Positions 56,854 through 64,000 of a stretch of 64,000 nt of DNA are shown piece after piece; the stretch's first letter is position 1; every line of letters starts with the position of its first letter. Under the pieces are notes generated by a model. The model was given only the letters and a program-made list of their open reading frames with translations. It ran no database searches and had not been told where the DNA came from. This stretch comes from Datura wrightii (taxonomy: Eukaryota > Streptophyta > Magnoliopsida > Solanales > Solanaceae), in the NCBI GenBank assembly GCA_035772735.1, contig JASDFA010000001.1:78704001-78768000 (forward strand). The letters are read 5' to 3'. Both the position numbers and the translations under genes were made by a program.

Positions 56854-57239
56854 CAAACACAGTGTTAGTGACAACCACAATGTATCTTTTTGTATTTTTT
56901 AGGGAAAAGATTTAAATTTACTCCTCTACTTTCAAAAATTGGTTAAATTTACCCTTCGTCATACTATTGGGTCATATTTACCCCTGCCATTATGAGAGTT
57001 TTCATCTATACCCTTCATTTTATCAAGAAAACCCAAATCAACTTAAATGATGCATTTTTAAAGAAAAACTCATATCCTAATCTAACCCGTCCCGCCCCGA
57101 CCCGTCTTAACATAATAAGACATAAACAAATATCCCTTACTCAGGGTTTCTATTCTCTTCAATTTTTTCTAGTAGTATATTAGTACAACTCTAATTTCAT
57201 TAGCACTAAACTGTCATTCCCTCCCCTACAGGTTCAAAA

Positions 57240-57350
57240 ATGGCTCTTTTAGGCTCCTGTCAATGGGGATTTCCCTCATGTTTCAATCCGTCCATGGCTA
57301 TGGTGATTGGATCAATGAAAACTGATCCAATTCACCATCAATTTCCTTAA
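57240..57350 (+). pseudogene. Second captured fragment, short ATG-led frame of unknown origin
   Basis: 36 codons with a good start context (AAAATGGCT) and a hydrophobic/Ser-rich beginning (MALLGSCQWGFPSCFNPSMA), reading to a TAA at 57348. It faces the epimerase fragment and the two join at about 57330. The N-terminus resembles an organelle-targeting sequence in composition only; I do not recognise the gene. Confidence 0.35.
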
Positions 57351-57490
57351 CCCTTTTGTTTGCAATTTCAGAAGAATTATCCAAATTACCAATTACCACA
57401 GTCTTATAGCCACCAAGCAATAGCAATTGCAGCACTGTGTGACTCCTCAATATACCATGTTCCCCCTGTCATAGGTATGTTCTTCGACAT
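57331..57490 (-). pseudogene. Captured UDP-glucose 4-epimerase first-exon fragment
   Basis: From ATG at 57490 the - strand encodes MSKNI, then MTGGTWYI, and after a one-base insertion near 57446 SHTVLQLLLGGYKTVVIGNL followed by DNSSEIANKRVKEIDGE. This matches the N-terminal Rossmann fold of plant UDP-glucose/UDP-galactose 4-epimerases (TGGAGYIGSHTVLQLL, then VVIDNLDNSS), closest by memory to the UGE2/4/5 group. Substitutions hit the NAD-binding loop (Gly-Gly-Thr-Trp-Tyr instead of Gly-Gly-Ala-Gly-Tyr; Gly in place of Asp in VVIGNL). The rest of the enzyme is absent. A captured pseudo-exon, not a working gene. Confidence 0.8.
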
Positions 57491-58062
57491 AGTAACCCAA
57501 TTATAAACTAAACAACAAACAATTTTAAAAAAAAAGAACTAAACCCAATTATATGAAAAGAAAACAAAACAAAACAAGATTTGCATTTTGGTGAAAAGGA
57601 ATTCCTAAAAACAAGAAGAAAAAAATCTTAATCATTGATTATTTACAAGAGTAAGACTTGAAACAAAGACTTCCAAGTTCAAGCTTTTATAAGTGTATGA
57701 AGTGAAGAAATACATGGTTATGGCAAAACAAGAAATTAAATAAAGAAAAAATATGAAAATTTGCACCATTTACTAATTAGGGTCAAAAGAATTTTTAACG
57801 GGGAGGCCAAGAAGAAGAACAAAAGGGATATTTGTTTGGGTGTTATTTTGTTAAGACGGGTAGGGTCGGGTCGGGTTAGATTAGGATATGAGTTTTATTT
57901 TTTAAAAATGAGTCATTTAAGTTGATTTGGATTTTTTTTGTTAAAATGAAGGGTATAGATGAAAACTTTCATAACGACAGGGGTAAATATGACCCAATAG
58001 TATGAAGAAGGGTAAATTTAACAAATTTTTGAAAGTAGAGGGGTAAATTTGACCCTTTTCCC

Positions 58063-59640
58063 TTTTTTTATGATAAAGGGAAACAACAAACAACTATGCT
58101 AAAATTTTAAATGAGAAACAAAGATGAAGAATTAGCATTCAAAGAACTAGCAGCACTGGTGAAACACCAGCGAACTGCAGGAGGGTATCCGTGGACCGCC
58201 GTTAAACCGCCGGTGAGAAGTAGAGAACCGGGAGTAGTAGATATTCAAACGGCGATAGGGCGGGGTCAAGGCAATGTCCAAAAGCCAATATTAGCCCGAA
58301 CCAGCATTCCATTGGTGTTTCACTGGAACTGATCGGTGAATAGCTGATGGTCGTCGTCCCCAATGCATCACCATGAACTCCAATATCACAATTTCTCAAA
58401 CACTCACTCACATCATATCAAAGAAATGCCTCTACAGATGAGAAGGGCTAAATGATGATTTACCTTAAGAATGGCGTCCCCCAATCTATCATAGGGCAAA
58501 GTAGGTCTTTTTAATCCCTTGGGGTTACTTAGACTTCACCCTACTTAACTACATAATAATAACCATTTCCCACACACCCATTTCAGCATCAAGTCCCTGT
58601 CATCTCACAAATTTCACATATCAACAAGTATGGTATCAATCATGAAAATGTTGGGGAGAATGACAGTAAAAAAGAAGGGGAATGTATGTCATAACAACAT
58701 CTATATGAAACCAGATTACCATTGATGAGAAAATAAGGAAGTTAAGGGTACATTACCACTCTTAACAGAATGCTTTGCAGAGACTAGCTAAGGAAGCTGA
58801 ATAATGCTCAACAATGGAAAAATTTCAAGACTTTTCTTGTAGAGAGGAAGAGTATGAGTGTAGTGAGAATTAGGTAGAAGGGTTGGGGGATTTTATAGGT
58901 GAGAAGGTGTAAATGTGGGTTGTTGAGAAGGAGGTGGATGGTTAGTGGTGTTTAATTGAATGGGAAGTGGAAGAGAGGGAGTTGTGGGAATATGGAAAGG
59001 ATGGCTGTTGGAAAAATAAAAAGGAGTGTGGGAAAGTGTTAAAAAGGGGAAAAAAGGAAGTCTAATGGAATAAAAAAAGGAATGTTGGCAGACTAGGGTG
59101 GCTACAAAAAGATTCTGGGTCGGGTAGGTCCATCATTTGGTTAAGATTTTAAAACAAAACACGTACCTTCACCAGTGATCATCGGTTGGAGCCGGCGATT
59201 CACCTCCTTAACATCACATGCTTGATATTGTGCCCAGTTCACTATTTTTGTACCATGGATTGACCAGAAATTCGCAGTTTGGATCCTGCATTATGTCGAT
59301 GGTTCACCATTTTTACATCTGTGCAGGTGTCCTGTCTTGCACTGGCGTTCAAGCTGCGGTTAGCGGCTACTTATCAGCGTTCCGCCGGTGCCTTCTTTGG
59401 TCTGACCTTTTTTTTCCTAGGTGTCTTCTTTCATGATCAGCGTGTGGCAGTTTGTGTTGTTAGATCGGCGATTTGCAGTCTTAACATAGTGCCTACCTTG
59501 TTTTGTGCTTCTTCTGCTTGCTTCTCACCTTCTTAATCCTATAAAATTAAAAATAACAATGACATCAAGAACATTCAAAAGAAGACACTTGGGTTGCCTA
59601 CCAAGAAGCACCTTAATTAATATCGTGGCACAACATATTT
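58063..59640 (-). other. Family 2 spacer between protease and ORF2 (internal promoter candidate)
   Basis: No convincing gene. On the - strand after the gag-protease stop: a GGTGCTTCTTGGTAGGCAACC segment (59588-59612) that parallels the post-pol sequence of family 1, a GC-rich region with CCGCCGG / GCGGTTAGCGGC words (59170-59440), an AT/G-rich stretch, TATAAAAT at 58890-58897 followed by CCCCCAACCC and CT-rich sequence, a donor-like AAG/GTAAAT at 58458-58466, and an intron-like stretch carrying the foldback transposon. The + strand frame 58111-58332 has no recognisable product. Confidence 0.5.
58890..58897 (-). promoter_or_regulatory. TATA box candidate upstream of family 2 ORF2
   Basis: TATAAAAT on the - strand followed by CCCCCAACCCTTCTACC and, 20-40 bases later, CTCTTCCTCTC, i.e. 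a TATA box plus pyrimidine patch about 430 bases before a splice-donor-like site and upstream of ORF2. Confidence 0.45.
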
Positions 59641-59645
59641 CTCAT

Positions 59646-60287
59646 TTAACATTCAATCTTCGAAGGCTCATCCTCAGACTCATCTTCCTCCTGCAGCACT
59701 CCAACCACTTTACATTCATACGGAGGTTCAGCAGATTGGCACACCTTTAAGGTGACCTCTTCACCTCCAACCTGAAACTTGAGATCACCTAGCTCCACAT
59801 CTACCAAAGCTCTACCCCTGGCGAACAATGGTCTCCCCAAAATGATTGGAACTTCTACATCCATCTCACAATCAAGGACTACAAAATCATCTGGTAGAAT
59901 AAACTTGTCTACCCTCGCCAATACATCCTCTAAAACACCCACAGGTTTCTTAATAGAGTGATCAGCCATTAACAATCTCATTGATATAGGTTTGGTGTTC
60001 CCAAGCCCCAATTTCTTGAAGATTATGAGAGGCATCAGATTTATACCTTCCCCAAGATCACATAGGACTTTCTTGAACACACACAACCCAATAGTGCACG
60101 GGATTGTGAAGGCATCGGGATCTTTCCATTTTGGGGCAAGGTTACTCATCATCACAGCATTATAGTGATGTGTTGTCTCTCTGGTGCCTACATCTACAAT
60201 CTTCTTCTTCTTCAGCAGCTCTTTCATGAACTTCACATATCCAGGCATTTGAAGTAAGTCATCCACCAATGGTATATTTATGGACAA
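59646..60287 (-). CDS. Family 2 protease region (gag-protease C-terminus)
   Basis: 213-codon open segment, an Athila-type retropepsin: MPGYVKFMKELLKKKK, then WKDPDAFTIPCTIG, LCDLGEGINLMP (active-site DLG; family 1 has LCDLGASINLMP), LVDVELGD after VPIILGRPLFARGRA. Ends in an acidic tail (EDESEDEPSKIEC) and stop, without continuing into RT. The Met at 60287 is internal; upstream gag is frame-broken at about 60320-60370. Confidence 0.82.
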   Translation of the reverse strand: MSINIPLVDDLLQMPGYVKFMKELLKKKKIVDVGTRETTHHYNAVMMSNLAPKWKDPDAFTIPCTIGLCVFKKVLCDLGEGINLMPLIIFKKLGLGNTKPISMRLLMADHSIKKPVGVLEDVLARVDKFILPDDFVVLDCEMDVEVPIILGRPLFARGRALVDVELGDLKFQVGGEEVTLKVCQSAEPPYECKVVGVLQEEDESEDEPSKIEC

Positions 60288-60370
60288 TTTGTTGAACAGG
60301 TCAATAAACTTACTAAACTAATCATCATTCTTTTTCTTGGCTAACCGTTGTAGATAAAGAGGTAGAACTC

Positions 60371-61289
60371 TTAGTTCTTCTTCATCCATATTTGAGGGAA
60401 CTTCCTCAACCGCTCCTTCATCTTCAACCTCAGCATTATCACAATCATTTGGTGCTTTTGGCACTGCCTAGATTCTTTGTCATCATTTGTCTTAGGAACC
60501 ACAACTTCCTTGGGCTTAACATTTGCATCTCCAAGCATTTTACCACTCCTTGTGACAATGGTCATTCATTGACTATCTCTTTTTGGGTTTGGCATTGTAT
60601 CACTCGGAAGTGTTCCCTTCATTCTAGGATTCATTTGAAAGGACAAGTGGTTCGTTTGGGCTTCCAAATGCTTGATGGAAGCTGAGTGTGAACTCACGGT
60701 TTGGGAAAGGTTAGACACCTCCCCTTTCAATTCCTTGACCCCGTTGTCGATTGATTCCACTTTCTTAAGAACCCTTGCCAACATCTATTCAATTTTTGAG
60801 TTCCCAACATCACTCACACCTGCTTAGCTTGGGTGTTCTCAACTTTAGGAGGGAGCACATATGGATTTGAACTTCGATGATATCGGTCCCCCTCATAATT
60901 TTTCTCTATATTTCCCCACATCTCATTTCTCTTGGGCTATCCCTGTACGTCACGACTTCTCCAACCTTTATTCTCTTCCCGTGGGCGCCAAGGGCCTTGA
61001 TTATCCCCTTGATACCTGGGTCAAGAACCCCCAGTCTGATTTGCCATGTATTGAAACTCCTCCTCATATCATGGTGGTGATGATTCTCCTTCAAACTGCA
61101 TTGAACCTTGCATTCCTATAGCATTCACAATCTTAGGCCCGACCCTATTACATGTTTAGTCATTAACTCCAACTTAGTCATCATTTTACCAAGATTTTTA
61201 TCTCGTTCTTCATCTTTTTTTCGCATTTCAATTGCCAATGCACTAGAACCCTTATCATGTGATGATACATGAGTCTCACTAGTATGCCA
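60371..61289 (-). pseudogene. Family 2 gag C-terminal half, truncated
   Basis: Frames 60371-60565 (VTRSGKMLGDANVKPKEVVVP, the TTRSGxxL motif that follows gag in Athila), 60566-60784 (coiled region, VESIDNGVKELKGEVSNLSQTV, then LPSDTMPNPK, equivalent to LPSDTDPNPK in family 1) and, near 60906-61289, Gly/Arg-rich and Lys/Glu-rich remains of the nucleocapsid linker. Broken by stops at 60566 and beyond and cut at 61289 by another repeat. Confidence 0.7.
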
Positions 61290-61733
61290 TGTATTACACT
61301 CCAAAATTTTTTCTGATGATTATTTGATGGTTATATGTCATATTAATGGAATTATGGGTTGTATGTTGTCCGTAGGTGAGGAGGGAAACATGTGCAAAGG
61401 GAAAAGCGAAGAGTATGTGAAGTTTGTAAATAAGGGTCAATTTTAAATGGTCATATCTCCAAACATATAATGATTTAGAAGTCTGATAACCTATAAAATG
61501 AAAGGTATTTGAGTCTAGATTCCAATGAAAAAAACCACTCATCAATCAGAGTTCAGAGTAAAATGTTATGCTCGTTTGAAGAGAGAACTGTCGGTTGGGA
61601 AAGCGCCCAGGCAAGCGGGCGCCGAGAAAGGCAGGCAGCAGGCGCGCACGAGGGCATGTCGCGCGGGCGCCGCACGCAGGTGCCGCCCAGACCTTGGCCA
61701 GCCCGCCTATATGAAGTAAAATTGAGCTAGAAA
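61290..61733 (+). repeat. LTR-like fragment of another Ty3/gypsy family
   Basis: Begins TGTATTACACTCC, like many plant gypsy LTR starts, immediately where family 2 gag stops. Contains a very GC-rich stretch (61601-61703, GCGGGCGCC, GGCGCGCACG, GCGCGGGCGCCGC). No right end is visible; it runs into a family 1 LTR fragment at about 61734. Assignment rests on the first bases and composition. Confidence 0.4.
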
Positions 61734-61880
61734 ATGCCTAAGTGATACTCAAATGTGTCATTTTAACCTTGTTTATCTATCAATGATTATACATTCTCAT
61801 GTGATTTATAATAAAATGTGAATTTATACTAACCAACATGATTAGCGTTATTTTGCAGGTGAAATATAATTTTGTGAAGC
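61734..61880 (+). repeat. Fragment of a family 1 LTR (U3 start), third copy
   Basis: Matches the beginning of the LTR at 63901-64000 (AAGTGATACTCAAATGTGTC) and continues past it through CAACATGATTAGCGTTATTTTGCAGGTGAA, as in the full family 1 LTRs in reverse complement. The first ~20 bases of the LTR are missing and at 61880 it jumps into ORF2, so a deletion of roughly ten kilobases joined the 5' LTR to ORF2. Confidence 0.8.
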
Positions 61881-62123
61881 GATAGGCCAGCAACAGAGGA
61901 GGAGCTATGGCAGCTCGAGCTAGACTACCCTTTTGGCGAAAATGCCAGGGCTCTATGCCGAGTGGGGCCAGCTTTTGTAGAGCCCACGGATGATGATGTC
62001 CCCACAGATGAGGAGACACGTCGTGAGGACTCCGATGTGGAGTCCGATGATGATGATGGGGGTGATTCAGACATGGGATACGAAGCTGCAGCACCTGATG
62101 AAGAAGTGGAGTATTTTGATTGA
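61881..62123 (+). pseudogene. ORF2 C-terminal part, third family 1 copy
   Basis: Open for about 78 codons: PATEEELWQLELDYPFGENA, RALCRVGPAFVEPTDDDVP and the acidic tail, ending EVEYFD and TGA at 62121-62123. Compared codon by codon with the outer copy it differs at 35 synonymous and 4 replacement codons. The N-terminal 80% is deleted. Confidence 0.85.
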
Positions 62124-63881
62124 TCAGGGAGTTCCACCACCCAATTTTTGTGCTATTTTAATTTCTGTGAACATTGGGGACAGTGTTCGATATAAGTGTG
62201 GGGTGGGAGTAGTTAGGTGCTGGTTGTGTTGTTGTGTATGTTTTGTTCTGTTGTTGTGCCTGATGAAAAACTTTTGTGACCCTGTGATTTGTGATTGTGA
62301 AGTTGTTGTTCTGTATTGTAATTAGATGTGAAACTGTTGTGTGCTGCTGAATATTTTGCTAGCTGATTCTGTACATATTTTTGTTTTTATCGAAATGATC
62401 GATATTTTTAAATTAATTTTTTTTAAATTCTTGGGTTTCTCGGCGTTTGTTTTCGATTCTTTTACTGAGAATGGTCCCATTGAACCGATGTCCTAGTTAG
62501 TGATCATTCCCTATGATGGATGGATGACGACCGTCTTAAGGGAAATGTAGTCGTTAGGAGTAGATTTTTCATTTATTTTTCAGTTGTTTTCTTGTGTGGG
62601 TTGCATCCCAAAACCTGTAGTTACTTTATGGTTTCAGAATCCTGGTTGCGTGTCGTACCTGATATTCGAAATGCAAAGGGGATTCGTATGAAAGCATGCA
62701 ACTTTGTAAATATGTTGAGATACCTTGGCCATAGAGTCGATACAGTGTGATTGGGGCCTAATGTTTGAATTCTTGTAATTCGCTGATTGAAGAGTCTGTG
62801 AACACGTATTGAGTTGAGCATGTGCAATAAGTGTGAAGTGAGGTTTTGTTTATTCCATGCTATTGTGAAGTGTCTAGAACTTGCCTGGTGTGTGTGCGAA
62901 ACGAAATGAAGGAGGTGTATTGTAGGAAAGGATGTAGGCATTTCTTTGTGTTAACCGAAAGTTTCTCTGTTTCATTATTGCACCCACCTTGAATGTACAC
63001 CCTAGTTAGCCCGTTGAGCCTTTAGCCTATTATTTTTTTCTTGTGTTAAAAATGTGTAAACTGAGCTTTACCCCTTCTTTTCATTAGCCGTAAATTGATC
63101 CAAAAACTCTTAAGCGCTTAAGAAGAGAAAATAATTTTCCCAAAGTGTCAAAGAGTGAGAATGGTGAAAAGAAAAGAAAAGAAGAGTGACGAAAGAAAAG
63201 AAAAGGTTGAAGGTGCACTTGTTATAAATAAAATATAATGGAGGTGTCTGAATAATCTTTGTTATCGAGTCAAGTGTGCTTAACAAGATATAGGCCAAAC
63301 TAAAGACAGACTTCAAGAATGGGAGGATGAAGGAAGAAACAATGCCCATGAGTTTGATGGGATGTATTGAAAAGGCGCTTAAGGATGCTAGTGGCTATTA
63401 TTGGCTAGCCCAATATTTACTAGTTCTGTAGCTTACATTACAACCCGTTAAAGTCCTACGTGATCCTACATCACAATTCCTTATATTAGTGGAGTAATAC
63501 ACTAAGGGCAAGCCTATGGTTCATGACATGATGCATATGAATTCTTTTGGGAGAGCGAGTGACATTGTGTTTATATGCCCCTGCATGTAACCGTTAGAGT
63601 TCATGTGATTAAAAAGGGAAAATTCTCTTGCAATGTGAGGGCACATGCTTGATGAGAGATTAATTTTCGTGGCGGATATCTTGATCAGCTTATTTGCAGG
63701 AGTTTGCCAATATCGAGAGTCGATTCTTAAGTCTAGGAGGTCTTGATGTGTTGAAGGTCATTGCATTGACAAGACCAAAGTAGCCTGAATTGTCGAACCA
63801 AAGTAGCCAAGATGGGGTGTAAATTGCATGAGGTGTAAGATTGTTGTTCGGGGACGAACAAGGATTTAAGTATGGGGAAAC
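62124..63881 (+). other. 3' untranslated region and polypurine tract, third family 1 copy
   Basis: 1.76 kb, homologous in reverse orientation to 32606-34488: the block CGATGTCCTAGTTAGTGATC...GGATGGATGACGACCG (62486-62535), the CTTAAGCGCTTAAG region near 63110, the GCGCTTAAGGATGCTAG and CACTAAGGGCAAGCC blocks (63374-63510) and CGGGGACGAACAAGG before the tract GTATGGGGAAAC. No credible coding sequence. Confidence 0.72.
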
Positions 63882-64000
63882 TGATCTTGGGCAAATTTAT
63901 ATGCCCAAGTGATACTCAAATGTGTCATTTTAACCTTGTTTATCTATCAATTATTATACATTCTTATGTGATTTATAATAAAATGTGAATTTATACTAAC
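63882..64000 (+). repeat. 3' LTR of third family 1 copy, start only
   Basis: TGATCTTGGGCAAATTTATATGCCC, the family 1 LTR start, directly after the purine tract; continues beyond the window. Confidence 0.85.

Larger units (their letters stand above)
56902..58062. mobile_element. Foldback (Mutator/hAT-like) DNA transposon with captured gene fragments
   Basis: 1161 bp with terminal inverted repeats of about 240 bp (56902-57138 and 57822-58062), ends GGGAAAAG...CTTTTCCC. Flanking 8-mers ATTTTTTA (56894-56901) and TTTTTTTA (58063-58070) match at 7 of 8, suggesting an 8-bp duplication (hAT-like) but, in such AT-rich sequence, a 9-bp Mutator-type duplication cannot be excluded. No transposase. The ~680-bp interior contains a UDP-glucose 4-epimerase exon fragment and a second gene-like fragment, so it behaves like a Pack-MULE. 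It sits in the family 2 spacer, within the presumed ORF2 leader intron. Confidence 0.8.
19262..61289 (-). mobile_element. Family 2 Athila-like element, heavily interrupted, lacking RT/RH/integrase
   Basis: Reconstructed by removing later insertions. On the - strand: gag (61289-60371), protease (60287-59646), spacer with putative internal promoter (59640-56848), ORF2 (56847-about 55440), long 3' untranslated region (55430-53975 plus 31159-30578), and 3' LTR (30577-30129 plus 20372-19267). The 5' LTR is not present; gag is cut at 61289. Pieces inserted later: element II, the outer family 1 copy and the foldback transposon. There is no pol between protease and the spacer, so this copy belongs to a non-autonomous family. 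Athila affinity comes from the gag-protease (LCDLGxxINLMP and ILGRP motifs). Confidence 0.7.

Noticed and set aside
58111..58332. 73-codon + strand frame in the family 2 spacer
   Set aside because: Opposite to the element, unusual composition, no recognisable domain, likely chance frame in GC-rich DNA.
61925..62140. - strand frames rich in Ser over the third copy of ORF2
   Set aside because: Antisense of the Asp/Glu-rich tail (GAT/GAC/GAG codons read as Ser/Leu); the sense frame is the conserved one.

Overview
This window is plant nuclear DNA made almost entirely of nested LTR retrotransposons of the Ty3/gypsy superfamily. I see no intact host gene. The evidence is chromodomain-bearing Tekay/Del-type gag-pol remains with an initiator-tRNA-Met-type primer binding site, Athila-type gag-pol with the TGGCGCCGTTGCC-type primer site, 1.4-2.4 kb LTRs bounded by TG...CA, and 5-bp target duplications. 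A dicot is likely and Solanaceae is my best guess (inference from element style, not proven).

Layout. (1) 1-15682: a decayed Tekay element on the + strand (element 0; its start lies left of the window) split by a second, inverted Tekay element (element I, 626-10374). (2) 15683-18075: LTR, primer site and gag leader of another, truncated Ty3/gypsy element. (3) 18076-19261: a piece of an oppositely oriented LTR. (4) 19262-61289: a very disrupted Athila-like element on the - strand (family 2). Its 3' LTR is split by a complete Tekay element (element II, 20373-30123). Its 3' untranslated region is split by a 12.9-kb Athila element (family 1, outer copy, 31160-53974), which itself carries a 9.9-kb family 1 derivative inside pol (nested copy, 39804-49710). 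The intergenic spacer of family 2 also holds a 1.16-kb foldback DNA transposon (56902-58062) that has captured the first exon of a UDP-glucose 4-epimerase gene. (5) 61290-64000: LTR fragments plus the 3' part of a third family 1 copy on the + strand.

The most interesting biology is in the Athila-like families. Both carry a second open reading frame (ORF2, 'putative plant transposon protein' type) downstream of gag-pol. In family 1 ORF2 is preceded by what looks like its own transcription unit: a duplicate of the LTR U3 hairpin module, a TATA-like/pyrimidine-rich core, a splice donor and a splice acceptor just before the ATG. ORF2 codons compared between two family 1 copies differ almost only at synonymous sites (35 synonymous against 4 replacement codons in about 78). 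Two independent derivatives (nested family 1 copy, family 2) have lost RT, RNase H and integrase but kept gag-protease and ORF2, so the element appears to survive as a gag-protease + ORF2 parasite mobilised in trans.

Insertion order, from nesting: element X and element Y remnants, then family 2, then element II, the outer family 1 copy and the foldback element inside family 2, and last the nested family 1 copy inside the outer one.
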